From: UBA7672 sp044224605
GTDB lineage: Bacteria > Pseudomonadota > Alphaproteobacteria > Caulobacterales > Hyphomonadaceae
Direction of reading: 5' to 3'
Assembly: GCA_044224605.1 (NCBI GenBank)
Contig: JBGAKC010000019.1
Span: 1 to 64,000, forward strand
DNA length: 64,000 nucleotides
Shown: piece by piece, positions 26,554-37,217 of the stretch
Numbering within the stretch: the stretch's first letter is position 1
Layout: each line of letters begins with the position of its first letter
Notes under the pieces: generated by a model
Told to the model about the DNA's origin: nothing
The model's input: only the letters and a program-made list of their open reading frames with translations
Databases searched by the model: none
Program-made: the position numbers and the translations under genes

Positions 26554-27999
26554 ATGGGAATCGAATGGGGCTGGGACAATGCGAGGGCCATTCTCGGCCT
26601 GTTCGTGATTGTCGGCATTGCGTGGGCGTTGTCCGAGAACCGGAAGGTCTTCCCCTGGAAGATCGCTCTTGGCGCGACCGCAATGATGTACATCGTGATC
26701 CTGCTCCTGTTCTGGCTGCCGATACTGTTTCACCAGTTCAATATTCCCGGTGGCAACGCGATCCGGGACGGCCTCAACGGGATGAACAACTGGATCGACG
26801 TGCTGATCGCTGCGACGCGCGAAGGCACCAAGTTCGTGTTCGGCCCGTTCATCGGCGACCAGACCGCGTGGGAAAAGCTCGTCGGCGCCAATGGTCCGAT
26901 CTTCATCTTCCAGCTTCTGCCGCTGATCATCGTGATCGGCTCGCTCTCAGCCATCCTGTGGCACTGGGGCATCCTGAAGGTGATCACCCGCGCCTTCGCC
27001 GCCGTGTTCAAGCGCACAATGGGCATCTCCGGTCCGACCAGCCTGTCCGTCGCCGCCAACATCTTCATGGGCCAGACGGAAGCCCCGCTGCTGATCAAGC
27101 CCTACCTCCGGACGATGACCCGGTCGGAGCTGCTGATCGTCATGTCGACTGGCTTTGCGACAATCGCCGGCTCCGTGCTGGTGGTCTACGTCACGCTGCT
27201 GCGTCCGCTCCTGCCGAACGTGCTGATCCATCTTCTGACGGTGTCGATCATCGCTTCGCCCGCGGCTGTCGCGCTATCTTTGATCATGGTCCCCGAGACC
27301 GGCAAGTCGGACGAGGAATCCACCGAGTCTGAGTTCAAGTACCATTCCACAATGGACGCTTTTGCGACCGGCGCGACCGACGGCATTGCGATCATCTGGA
27401 ACATCGCCACGATGCTGATCGCGGCGCTGGCGCTGGTCTACATCGCCAACGCGATCCTCGGCTCGATCCCTGTCGACATCGGCGGACAGCGCCTGAGCCT
27501 CGATATGATCCTGGGCTGGCTGTTCGCGCCGCTCATGTACGTCGCTGGCGTCCCGCTCGAGGAAGCTGCCAAGGCGGGCACGTTCATCGGTCAGAAGACG
27601 GTGTTCACCGAGTTTGTCGCCTTCATCAATCTCGGCAACCTGCCGGCCGCTGAGATGACCGAGCGCACCCGCACGATCGTCACCTACGCGATCTGTGGCT
27701 TCGCCAACTTCGGTTCGATGGGCATCCTGATCGGCGGCCTGTCGATCATGTGCCCTGAAAGGCGACCCGACTTCCTGGCGCTCGCCTGGAAGACGCTTTT
27801 CGCCGGGACACTGGCGACGATCATGGCGGCGGCGGTGGTGGGTTCTTTGCCCTACGCGCTGTTCAAGGCGGATGCGTCGCTCGCGCCGACGCAGGCGCCC
27901 GCAGCATCGCCGGCGGACGCCGCGCCCTCACCCGAGATCACAACTCCGGCGCCAGCGCCCGAAACCGCTCCGCAGCCGCCAACTCAGCAAAACCCGTAG
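26554..27999 (+). CDS. CNT family nucleoside transporter (NupC-like)
   Basis: Cation-coupled nucleoside uptake across the inner membrane. The 481-residue protein has the CNT architecture: an N-terminal pair of helices, re-entrant and transport segments containing GQTEAPLLIKPYLRTMTRSE and MSTGFATIAGSVLVVYV, and a C-terminal GFANFGSMGILIGGLSIM. These are the known substrate and ion-binding motifs of concentrative nucleoside transporters. After the last membrane helix it carries a 45-residue Pro/Ala-rich tail, which has no known role in the family. It is 24 bp after the S46 peptidase gene, suggesting nutrients from lysed cells (peptides and nucleosides) are used together. Confidence 0.92.
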   Translation: MGIEWGWDNARAILGLFVIVGIAWALSENRKVFPWKIALGATAMMYIVILLLFWLPILFHQFNIPGGNAIRDGLNGMNNWIDVLIAATREGTKFVFGPFIGDQTAWEKLVGANGPIFIFQLLPLIIVIGSLSAILWHWGILKVITRAFAAVFKRTMGISGPTSLSVAANIFMGQTEAPLLIKPYLRTMTRSELLIVMSTGFATIAGSVLVVYVTLLRPLLPNVLIHLLTVSIIASPAAVALSLIMVPETGKSDEESTESEFKYHSTMDAFATGATDGIAIIWNIATMLIAALALVYIANAILGSIPVDIGGQRLSLDMILGWLFAPLMYVAGVPLEEAAKAGTFIGQKTVFTEFVAFINLGNLPAAEMTERTRTIVTYAICGFANFGSMGILIGGLSIMCPERRPDFLALAWKTLFAGTLATIMAAAVVGSLPYALFKADASLAPTQAPAASPADAAPSPEITTPAPAPETAPQPPTQQNP

Positions 28000-28134
28000 T
28001 TTTCTGGCACTAGCCGCAGCCACGGAAAGGCGTAAACACGGGCCCAAGGCGATTGCTTCGGGTGGGAGCGGCTTGTTGTTTGCTTGATCCGGATGCGGTT
28101 CTGAAAAAGCGCCGGTCTGATACGGGAGGGTTGC

Positions 28135-30219
28135 GTGCGGGGTTCTTACACGGCTGCCAGCTGGGTTGCGCTCACGTCGGCGATGGTCGCCCTCGCGACG
28201 CCGGCCCTGGCGCAGACGAAGCAGCCGATCCTGGTTTCGTCTGAAACGCCGCCGGCCCCTATCGCCGATGTCGTCACGATCTACGGCGATCGCGTTCCGA
28301 CCGATCCGGGCGCCTTCTCGGTCGTCGGTGAACAGCAGATCCAGGACGTGGCCGCCAACCACCCGGCCGAGATCCTGAACACGGTTCCGGGCGTCAATGT
28401 ACAGATGAACTCGGGCCAGGAACTTCTGGTCGCGATCCGCTCGCCCGTCCTTCCAGCCGGTGCGGGGCAGGGCTCTTTCCTGATCCTCGAGGATGGCGTG
28501 CCGACGCGCGCGCCAGGCTTCGGCAATGTCAACGCGCTGTTCGAAGTTCACCACGAGACAGCTGAAGCAATCGAGGTCGTCCGCGGTCCTGGTTCCGTGC
28601 GTTACGGCTCCAATGCCGAACACGGCCTGATGAACTTCATCGATCCGGAGCCGGGCGCGCAGGATGGCCAGACGTTGACCGTCAGCGCCAACACGCTGCA
28701 GCGCTATCGCGCCGACGCAACCGCCAACTTCGATACCGGCGACGTCGCCAACTGGATCGGTCTCTCGGTCATGAAAGATGGCGGCTGGCGCGATGCATCG
28801 GGCGTCGACCAGCAGAAACTCACCTGGCGCTCGAAGTTCGGGGGCGAGACGTGGAATGCCGTGTCGACCTTCTCGGCCGTCAATCTCAATCAGGAAACAG
28901 CCGGCTTCATCCAGGGGCATGACGCTTACAAGGACGAGGACATCGCCAAGACAAACCAGAACCCCGAAGCTTATCGCGACGCCTGGGCGGCGCGTGCGAA
29001 CGTTCGCTTCGAGACCAATATCGGTCCTGACAAGTTGACGATCGTCCCGTTCGCGATCACGCAGCGGATGATCTTCATCCAGCACTTCCTGCCGGATCAG
29101 TCGACCGAGAAGAACGGCCATGACTCGCTGGGCCTGATGACCAACTACGAGTTCGGTCCTGAGAATTTCCGCTGGCTGGTTGGCGCAGACATTCAGTACG
29201 CGGACGGCTTCCTGAAGGAAATCCAGACGCGCCCGAGCTTTGGCGGCCCGGTCAACAACCCGACGTTCCCGCGGGGCATCCACTATGATTACGACGTACA
29301 GACATGGACGGCGGCTTTGTATGGTGAGCTCAACTGGAACTTCGCGGAACACTGGAACATGCTGGCGGGCCTGCGCGGCGAGTCCCATGCCTATGACTAC
29401 GTCACGAACAAGACCCCGGGCACTTATGGCCGCTTCCGCGTCGCGCCGAGCCGCACCGACACCTACCAGCTGCTGACGCCCAAGCTAGGCTTCACTTACG
29501 ATGGCTTGGACGGCGTGATCGCCTACGTGAACTATGCGCGCGGCGAGCGCGCGCCGCAGACATCGGACCAGTATCGGCTTCAGAGCCTGCAGACGATCCG
29601 GCGCCTCGACGTCGAGTCCCTCGATAGCTACGAGGCGGGGGCGCGCGGCGAGTTCAACGGCGTCAACTTCGACATCGCGATCTACCACATGAACAAGGAT
29701 CACTTCTTCTTCCGCGACTCGGACGGCCTCAACGTCCCCGATGGCAAGACCCGTCACTTTGGCATCGAGGCCTCGTTCGACGGCGCGTTTGGCGAATTTG
29801 CCGGCGGCGAGTTCAAATGGAACGTCAACGCCTCGTGGGCCGACCAGACTTACGCGTTCGATCGCAACGTGGCTGCGGCCACCGAGGACATCTTCAACGG
29901 CGCCAAGGTCGACACCGCGCCAGACTGGCTGGCCGATGCGGGCTTTGGCTGGGAGAGCCCGCAGTTCACGGTGTTCCTGACTGGTGAGTATGTCGGTGAC
30001 TACTTCACCGACGCCGCGAACCTGCACACCTATCCGGGTCACCTGATTGGTCATCTGCGCGGCGCCTGGCGCTTCTCGGACGATTTCGAGGCCTTCGTGA
30101 TCGTCCGGAACATCACCGACGAGCGCTATGCCGACCGGGCGGACTTTGCCAACGGCCAGGATCGCTACTTCCCCGGCGAGCCTGTGAACGCCACGATCGG
30201 CGTGCGGATCAGGAGCTAG
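28135..30219 (+). CDS. TonB-dependent receptor
   Basis: The 694-residue outer-membrane receptor starts at a GTG with GGGAGGG upstream. It has a signal peptide ending TPALAQ, then a TonB-box-like DVVTIYGDR and a plug with EILNTVPGVNVQ and EVVRGPGSVRYGSNAEHGLMNF. The barrel follows, with AYVNYARGERAPQTSDQY and a final FVIVRNITDERYADR segment. It ends IGVRIRS rather than in the usual aromatic residue. It is a shorter, ferric-siderophore-like architecture and not a close relative of the two receptors at 5-11.7 kb. It follows the peptidase and nucleoside transporter genes after 135 bp; the ligand is unknown. Confidence 0.92.
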   Translation: MRGSYTAASWVALTSAMVALATPALAQTKQPILVSSETPPAPIADVVTIYGDRVPTDPGAFSVVGEQQIQDVAANHPAEILNTVPGVNVQMNSGQELLVAIRSPVLPAGAGQGSFLILEDGVPTRAPGFGNVNALFEVHHETAEAIEVVRGPGSVRYGSNAEHGLMNFIDPEPGAQDGQTLTVSANTLQRYRADATANFDTGDVANWIGLSVMKDGGWRDASGVDQQKLTWRSKFGGETWNAVSTFSAVNLNQETAGFIQGHDAYKDEDIAKTNQNPEAYRDAWAARANVRFETNIGPDKLTIVPFAITQRMIFIQHFLPDQSTEKNGHDSLGLMTNYEFGPENFRWLVGADIQYADGFLKEIQTRPSFGGPVNNPTFPRGIHYDYDVQTWTAALYGELNWNFAEHWNMLAGLRGESHAYDYVTNKTPGTYGRFRVAPSRTDTYQLLTPKLGFTYDGLDGVIAYVNYARGERAPQTSDQYRLQSLQTIRRLDVESLDSYEAGARGEFNGVNFDIAIYHMNKDHFFFRDSDGLNVPDGKTRHFGIEASFDGAFGEFAGGEFKWNVNASWADQTYAFDRNVAAATEDIFNGAKVDTAPDWLADAGFGWESPQFTVFLTGEYVGDYFTDAANLHTYPGHLIGHLRGAWRFSDDFEAFVIVRNITDERYADRADFANGQDRYFPGEPVNATIGVRIRS

Positions 30220-30338
30220 GCGGCTGGTTAATGCGCGGAAGGGACGGAGCGCCGCAGGCTTCGCCTATTCTTGCATCGCGCCTTGCCTAGTCCGCCATCC
30301 CCCGCTTATCTCGCAGCGCAACATACCGGGGCGTGCCC

Positions 30339-31865
<1,527 letters not shown>

Positions 31866-31871
<6 letters not shown>

Positions 31872-32345
31872 GTTCAGCTTGACCGGTGAGCGTTCGCAGA
31901 TCGCGCGGCCCTGTTCGTCCGAGTATCGCAGCTTCGATCCCGCAAACGTGTCGATGTGATAGCGCGCCGAGCCAGGGCTCACTTCCTTGAGCATGGCGGC
32001 CTTTATGCTCTCGGGCAGAGGTTGTCCGTCGACCGAGCCGTGCAGAATCCGGATATTATCGGCGCTCTGGACCAGGTCGTCGCCCTCGATGCGTATGGTT
32101 CCCGTGTAGGCCAGGTTCACGATCACCCAGCGGTCCTTGTAAGGAGTGTTGAGCACTAATTGGGCGCGGGTTGCGCCATCGTGAGCGACCGACATGAGGA
32201 TCGAACTGTCGATGCCGTTGACCATCTCATTGCATCGCCAGTCCCCTGCAAGTTCACTTGGACGACCCGCTGGCGCGCTGGTCGCGACAAAGGCGCCTCC
32301 GCCCGCAAGCACGGCAACCGCGATGGTTATCAGGACGAACTTCAT
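31866..32345 (-). CDS. Hypothetical exported or membrane-anchored protein
   Basis: The 159-residue protein begins with a short hydrophobic signal or anchor (residues 4-24, VLITIAVAVLAGGGAFVATSA without clear cleavage). The mature part has two cysteines (GDWRCNEM near the start and GRAICERSP near the end) that could form a disulfide, and alternating strands typical of a small lipocalin-like or beta-barrel domain with an initial GDW. No family is recognised beyond this form. It converges on pccB, overlapping it by six bases, and is followed on its own strand by no obvious terminator. Confidence 0.7.
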
Positions 32346-32476
32346 GCAGCCCCCCAGCAGCCTGCATCAACACGCCAAGATTGCCCCAGGGGCTCAAAGA
32401 ATGTCTGAATCAGGACCTGCGAATGCGCGGGTCCAAGGCGGCTCGAGCCGCGACGTCCCTGATTTCCGGCGCCTGC

Positions 32477-33064
32477 TTATTCGGGCTGGGGCATTTCATC
32501 GAGAAGATCGTCGACCTTGCTCGCAAGGTCGGGCTTGGAGGCGAGGGGCATCATCACGCCGGCCATCTTCATGGCGAAGCCTGCCAGCTGTCCGTAAGCG
32601 GACCCGAAGGCTACATCGCGGTCATCCTGATTCATCGCTTTCAGCTGCGCCGCCGGTGCGGCCATCTGCGCATAGATCGCGGCGAGCTGAGGCTTCGCGG
32701 CTTCTGCGCTTGCGTCATCCTTGATCGCGCTGATCACGGTGAACACCTTGTCGAGCCCGGCCACATATGCGGAAGCCGCCGGATGGACGTTGCCGCTGGC
32801 GATCGCGCCCGTGATGGCCTGCGCCTTGGCGCGCTCTTCCGGCGACATGTTGGGATCCATGGCGGCGATCGCGCCGGCCTGCGCCATCGCCTGGGCCATG
32901 GCCTTCGGATCAACCTGTCCCGCCTGTCCGTTGGCGCCGAAAGCGGTCGCCATCTGCTGCAGGGCGGCTGCGGCCTGTTCGGCCTGGATCTGCTCTGGCG
33001 TTTTCTGCGGCTGGCAGGCTGCGGCAAGAACGGCAATTGCGACAAGGCTGGCTGCGCGGATCAT
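32477..33064 (-). CDS. Putative lipoprotein, Ala/Gln-rich
   Basis: The 195-residue protein from the ATG at 33064 (GGGGAG upstream) opens with a signal sequence MIRAASLVAIAVLAAAC, where the Cys would be lipidated; the -3 residue is Ala rather than Leu, a tolerated variant. The mature region is helical and rich in Ala, Gln and Met (QAEQAAAALQQM, MAQAMAQAGAIAAM) with no recognised domain. A longer in-frame version starting 249 bp upstream lacks a signal and is rejected. It is divergent from the MHS transporter gene. Just after its stop there is a 14-bp palindrome GCGGCTCGAGCCGC (32438-32451). Confidence 0.72.
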   Translation of the reverse strand: MIRAASLVAIAVLAAACQPQKTPEQIQAEQAAAALQQMATAFGANGQAGQVDPKAMAQAMAQAGAIAAMDPNMSPEERAKAQAITGAIASGNVHPAASAYVAGLDKVFTVISAIKDDASAEAAKPQLAAIYAQMAAPAAQLKAMNQDDRDVAFGSAYGQLAGFAMKMAGVMMPLASKPDLASKVDDLLDEMPQPE

Positions 33065-33272
33065 CTGCGTCTCCCCATGGATTTTGATGCCACATTGCGC
33101 CCGGCATTCGGGCCGGGCAAGGCGCTGAATGCTGCGTAGCGGCATTGTTTGCAGCAGGCTGGGCAGAGGGGCGCAACTGTCACAGGGTTTCGCCTTGCCC
33201 TGAGCGTCAGGCCGTTGCAGCTTGCGGCCAACAATAAGGCCCGTCCCGATCGAGGGCGGAGGGGAGAAGTCA

Positions 33273-34997
33273 ATGGAAACGTCCGCCACGGCTGGCGCCG
33301 CCGCGCCTGCCAAGAAGCAGAGCGAAGCCGTCGTGATCGTCGCATCGAGCGTGGGCTCGGTGTTCGAATGGTACGACTTCTTCCTCTATGGAACCCTGCT
33401 GCCCTTCATCAACAAGCACTTCTATACCGGTGTCGACGAGACGACAGGATACATCCTGGCGCTGGCGACATTCTCGGCCGGCTTCGTGGTGCGCCCATTC
33501 GGCGCGCTGGTGTTCGGCTGGGTGGGCGACATGGTGGGCCGCAAGGCGACCTTCCTCGTGGCCATGGTCATCATGGGCGCGTCGACCTTCCTGGTGGGCT
33601 TCCTGCCCAATGCAGACTGGTTCCAGCAGAACATGGGTGCGGGCGTCATCGCACCAATCATCCTCGTCCTCCTGCGCGTGCTGCAGGGCCTGGCGGTCGG
33701 CGGGCAGTATGGGGGGGCGGTGACCTATGTCGCCGAACATGCGCCGACAGGAAAACGCGGCCTTTACACCAGCTGGATCCAGATCACGGCGACCGTCGGC
33801 CTCCTTGCTTCGCTCGCCCTCATCATCGTGGTTCGCACCATGATGACCGAGACCGATTTTGCTGACTGGGGCTGGCGCATCCCCTTCGTCGTCTCGATCG
33901 TGCTTCTGGTCGGCTCGATCATGATCCGCCGCATGCTCGACGAGAGCCCCGTCTACGCCAAGATGAAGGCCGCTGGTCAGACTACCAAGGCGCCATTCGC
34001 CGAAGCCTTCGGCAAGTGGGGTAACCTCAAATACGTCCTGATCGCGCTCTTCGGGTCGGTCGCGGGTCAGGCCTGCGTCTGGTACACCGGCACGCTCTAT
34101 GGCCTCTTCTTCCTGCAGAAGCTGCTGAAGCTTCCCGATCTCGACGCTTACATGATCATGGCTATCGCCCTGGCGGTGGGGACGCCGGCCTATGTGTTCT
34201 TCGGCTGGTTGTCGGACAAGATCGGCCGAAAGCCGCTGGTGCTGGCGGGACTGATCCTGCCAGTGATCACCTATGCGCCGATCTTTCCGTGGTCGGTGTT
34301 TCACCAGATCACCAATGCCGCAAACCCCGCCATGGCGCGGGCGCTGGAGACCAGCAAGGTGGAAGTCTGGGCCGACGCTTCGCAATGCTCGCTGCAGTTC
34401 GATCCAGTCGGCAAGACAAACTTCACCGAGAAGTCCTGCGACATCGCCAAGACCTTCCTGTCGAATAACGGCGTGAACTACGACATCGTCGACAAGGGAC
34501 CGGGCACGATCGCGTCGGTGCATGTCGGCGATAAGGTGTTCGAGACACCTGACCCGTCCGTGGTGAAGGGTGACGATCGCAAGAAGGCCATTGCCGCGTT
34601 CCAGGCCCCGCTGGGCGTGGAGCTGAAAGGTGTGGGCTATACGTTCAGCGACGATCCGAAGAACCCTGCCTTCGCGGCCCATGACCAGATCAACTATCCG
34701 GTCGTGATCTTCTGGGTCGCGCTGACCACGATCTTCACCGCGATGATCTACGGACCCATGGCGGCGATGCTGGTGGAGCTGTTCCCCGCCCGGATTCGTT
34801 ATACCTCGCTTTCTTTGCCATATCACATCGGCAATGGATGGTTCGGCGGCCTGCTGCCAACGATCGCCTTCACGATCGTGGCTGCCACCGGCAACATATT
34901 CGCTGGGCTATGGTATCCGGTGATCGTTGCCGCCGTGGTATTCGTTGTTGCGCTGCTCTTCCTGCCGGAAACGAAGGACCGGAATATCGATGCCTAA
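33273..34997 (+). CDS. MHS-type major facilitator transporter with a large insertion
   Basis: The 574-residue protein belongs to the metabolite:H+ symporter group of the MFS. It opens with VVIVASSVGSVFEWYDFFLYG, has the loop motif GWVGDMVGRKATF and a second FGWLSDKIGRKPL. Family members carry osmolytes, citrate, alpha-ketoglutarate or shikimate. Between helices of the C-terminal half lies a soluble insertion of roughly 120 residues (about 350-473) with two Cys (ASQCSLQFD, EKSCDIAKTF), absent from the ~430-residue standard types. GGAGGGGAGA upstream fixes the ATG at 33273. A 2-hydroxyacid dehydrogenase gene starts 18 bp later, so the substrate may be a hydroxy or keto acid. Confidence 0.9.
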   Translation: METSATAGAAAPAKKQSEAVVIVASSVGSVFEWYDFFLYGTLLPFINKHFYTGVDETTGYILALATFSAGFVVRPFGALVFGWVGDMVGRKATFLVAMVIMGASTFLVGFLPNADWFQQNMGAGVIAPIILVLLRVLQGLAVGGQYGGAVTYVAEHAPTGKRGLYTSWIQITATVGLLASLALIIVVRTMMTETDFADWGWRIPFVVSIVLLVGSIMIRRMLDESPVYAKMKAAGQTTKAPFAEAFGKWGNLKYVLIALFGSVAGQACVWYTGTLYGLFFLQKLLKLPDLDAYMIMAIALAVGTPAYVFFGWLSDKIGRKPLVLAGLILPVITYAPIFPWSVFHQITNAANPAMARALETSKVEVWADASQCSLQFDPVGKTNFTEKSCDIAKTFLSNNGVNYDIVDKGPGTIASVHVGDKVFETPDPSVVKGDDRKKAIAAFQAPLGVELKGVGYTFSDDPKNPAFAAHDQINYPVVIFWVALTTIFTAMIYGPMAAMLVELFPARIRYTSLSLPYHIGNGWFGGLLPTIAFTIVAATGNIFAGLWYPVIVAAVVFVVALLFLPETKDRNIDA

Positions 34998-35015
34998 GAA
35001 GGACTTGGGCGCTTG

Positions 35016-35981
35016 ATGGCGGCAAAGCTAGGCAAGCTCGTCCTGTCGCTTCCGATCCCCGGGCCCGTAAGGGCCCGGGCTGAACGGCTGTTTGAATGCT
35101 TCGAGCCGTCGAAGCACATCGGCACGGAAAGGCTGATCGAGGCGGCGATCGTCAACAAGGCTGACGCGCTGCTGATCTCCCTCGGCATCCCGATGAGGGC
35201 CGAGGCAATCGCTCGCCTGCCGTCGAGCGTGAAGATAATCGCCTCGACCAGCGTCGGCTTCGATCACATTGACGTCGCAGCGGCCAATGCCCGCGGAATA
35301 TCCATCGGCATCACGCCGGATGCGGTTACTGACGCGACGGCGGACGTGACACTGCTGCTGATGCTCGGCGCCTGCCGTCGGGCCAAGGAGCATGTCCGCT
35401 CGATGGATCAGGCCTGGAGCGTGCGGAATGGATTTTTCGACGGTCTCGGCATGGACCTGACGGGCAAGACGCTTGGGATTGTCGGCATGGGGCGGATCGG
35501 CCGCGCCGTGGCGGATCGCGCGCGCGGCTTCCGCATGCCCATCCTCTATCACAATCGCAACCGGCTTTCGCCGGATCTGGAGAAAGATGCGCGTTACTTC
35601 GCTTCTCTGGATGAGATGCTGCCGCACTGCCAGGTGCTCAGCCTGAACATGCCGGGTGGGCAGGGCGTGATCATGACGCGCGAAAAGTTCGCATTGCTGC
35701 CGAACGGCGCGATGTTCGTGAACTCGGCGCGCGGCAATCTTGTCGATGAGGACGCGCTGATTGACGCGCTGAAGACGGGCCAACTTTCGTCGGCTGGGCT
35801 CGACGTGTTCAAGAGCGAGCCGAACTACGACACGCGGATCAACAACCTGCCGAACACCTTCCTGCTGCCGCACATCGGCACGGCAACGGTCGAGACGCGC
35901 ACGCACATGTCCAACATGGCGCTCGACAATATCGAAGCTGTGCTGTCGGGAAGACCGGCGCCTTATGAAGCGAAGGTCTAA
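35016..35981 (+). CDS. D-isomer-specific 2-hydroxyacid dehydrogenase
   Basis: NAD(P)-dependent reduction of 2-keto acids such as glyoxylate or hydroxypyruvate. The 321-residue protein has the Rossmann motif GIVGMGRIGRAVADRARGF, the catalytic Arg in NSARGNLVDEDAL, an acidic residue in the following GLDVFKSEP segment, and catalytic His in LLPHIGTAT. The order and length match the glycerate dehydrogenase/glyoxylate reductase group. The ATG at 35016 is preferred to the TTG just before it. It is 18 bp after the MHS transporter gene, which suggests uptake and reduction of the same class of organic acid. It converges on the GIY-YIG gene. Confidence 0.9.
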   Translation: MAAKLGKLVLSLPIPGPVRARAERLFECFEPSKHIGTERLIEAAIVNKADALLISLGIPMRAEAIARLPSSVKIIASTSVGFDHIDVAAANARGISIGITPDAVTDATADVTLLLMLGACRRAKEHVRSMDQAWSVRNGFFDGLGMDLTGKTLGIVGMGRIGRAVADRARGFRMPILYHNRNRLSPDLEKDARYFASLDEMLPHCQVLSLNMPGGQGVIMTREKFALLPNGAMFVNSARGNLVDEDALIDALKTGQLSSAGLDVFKSEPNYDTRINNLPNTFLLPHIGTATVETRTHMSNMALDNIEAVLSGRPAPYEAKV

Positions 35982-35990
35982 GGCCGCGCT

Positions 35991-36518
35991 TTAGTGGTTG
36001 CGCGCAAATTCGTGCGGCTTGTGCTGCGACGGATCGAAATAGCCTGCCTCGTGATCGCCGGCATGATGGTGATGCTCCTTCGGCTTGAGGCCGAACAACG
36101 AGCGGAACCAGGCGGCGATGGCGCGGCGGAATTTCCATCTGCGACGGAGCGCAGGCGTGGTCGGTGCGTCGTCCTCGCAGCGGGGCACCTGCATGTCGTT
36201 CATTTGCGGCTTGAGCCCGCGGATGAGGTCTTCCTCGATCTGGCGGCGCTCGGTTTCGGTAGCCACGCGCATGACATGGCGTTCGGTGGCGCCGAGGATC
36301 CACCAGGCCTTCCCCCATTTCTCGTGTCCGAGGAGGCGGCTGCGCAAATTGGCGGCCTTGCCCACATAGAGGGCCTTCAGGAAGAAGCCGAAACGGCGAC
36401 GTACGAAGACGTAGATGCCGCCCGAGTCGGCGGGAATGCCGTTCTTCGTCAGCGCGCAGTTGAAATAGTAGCGCTTGCCGGTTTCCCCGCGCCAACTGTG
36501 TTTTCCATAGAAGATCAT
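35991..36518 (-). CDS. GIY-YIG superfamily protein with His-rich tail
   Basis: The 175-residue protein shows a GIY-YIG type core: GGIYVFVRR (about 33-41), ALYVGKAANLRSRLLGH with the conserved Gly-Lys and Arg, and ERRQIEEDLIRGLKPQMND with the acidic metal-binding residue and terminal Asn. The middle tract GKAANLRSR matches nuclease-like members. After the core it has a basic stretch and a His-rich end (EHHHHAGDHEAGYFDPSQH). No helicase, UvrC or homing partner is present, so it is a free-standing member, possibly a DNA-repair or small nuclease protein. Function is unknown. Confidence 0.78.
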   Translation of the reverse strand: MIFYGKHSWRGETGKRYYFNCALTKNGIPADSGGIYVFVRRRFGFFLKALYVGKAANLRSRLLGHEKWGKAWWILGATERHVMRVATETERRQIEEDLIRGLKPQMNDMQVPRCEDDAPTTPALRRRWKFRRAIAAWFRSLFGLKPKEHHHHAGDHEAGYFDPSQHKPHEFARNH

Positions 36519-36681
36519 CGCGGTCCTGCCGATCAGGCTTCACATGAGGCGGGAATTTCCGCCTGATACGGTTAATGAGACCTGAAAGCGCGGCGGTTAC
36601 GGCGGTACGTCTCGGGAGAAGGCGGGATGGTCATTTGCGCCATCGCAAGGCTTCGTCGGCATCGTGAGGGCAACAAAGGCC

Positions 36682-37158
36682 ATGCTAGTTGAAAATCTTC
36701 TAATAGCGACCTTCATGGTCATTGCGACTGTTACCATCCACTTCCTCGGGCTGGCGGTGCTGATCGCCATCCTGAGGGCCGAGTTCGCCGCCAGGTGGCG
36801 CGAGGGGAGCGCGGTGCTCCGCGCTCTGACGATACTGTTGACCGTGTTTGCGCTGGTGTTCCTGCACGGGCTCGAGATCTGGCTCTATGCCGGGCTGTTT
36901 GCCGTCCTCGGCCTGTTCCACGATCTGGAGCCGGCCCTGTATTTCTCGACCACGTCCTTCACCACAATTGGCTACGGGGACGTGGTTATTGATCACACCC
37001 GACGGATGATCGCAGCGATCGAGGGGGTGAACGGCTTCCTCCTGATCGGCTGGTCGACGGCCTTTCTGGTGTCCGTGACGGCGAAGATGGGCCTCCTTGA
37101 GGCCCGGCTGACCCAAAACGATGGCGCAAGTCGTCGCGATCCGCCGAACTTGCCTTGA
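36682..37158 (+). CDS. Two-helix potassium channel family protein
   Basis: The 158-residue membrane protein has an N-terminal hydrophobic helix, then a second helix, a pore loop with the selectivity filter TTIGYGD (in YFSTTSFTTIGYGDVV) and a final helix (FLLIGWSTAFLVSVT). This is the ion-channel (Kch-like) pattern without a cytoplasmic regulatory RCK or cyclic-nucleotide domain. An upstream GTG would add six residues; the ATG at 36682 is preferred for the AAAGG in front. It sits alone between the GIY-YIG and pccA genes. Confidence 0.85.
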   Translation: MLVENLLIATFMVIATVTIHFLGLAVLIAILRAEFAARWREGSAVLRALTILLTVFALVFLHGLEIWLYAGLFAVLGLFHDLEPALYFSTTSFTTIGYGDVVIDHTRRMIAAIEGVNGFLLIGWSTAFLVSVTAKMGLLEARLTQNDGASRRDPPNLP

Positions 37159-37217
37159 CCCGGTGGGCCCGATAGTCACCTTGCCTTCTCAGTGACTGGG
37201 CCGTGCCGGGGTAGTTG

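Noticed and set aside
33270..34826. Minus-strand open frame of 518 residues opposite the MHS transporter
   Set aside because: It has His/Asp/Arg-rich composition without domains, while the plus strand shows clear transporter motifs.
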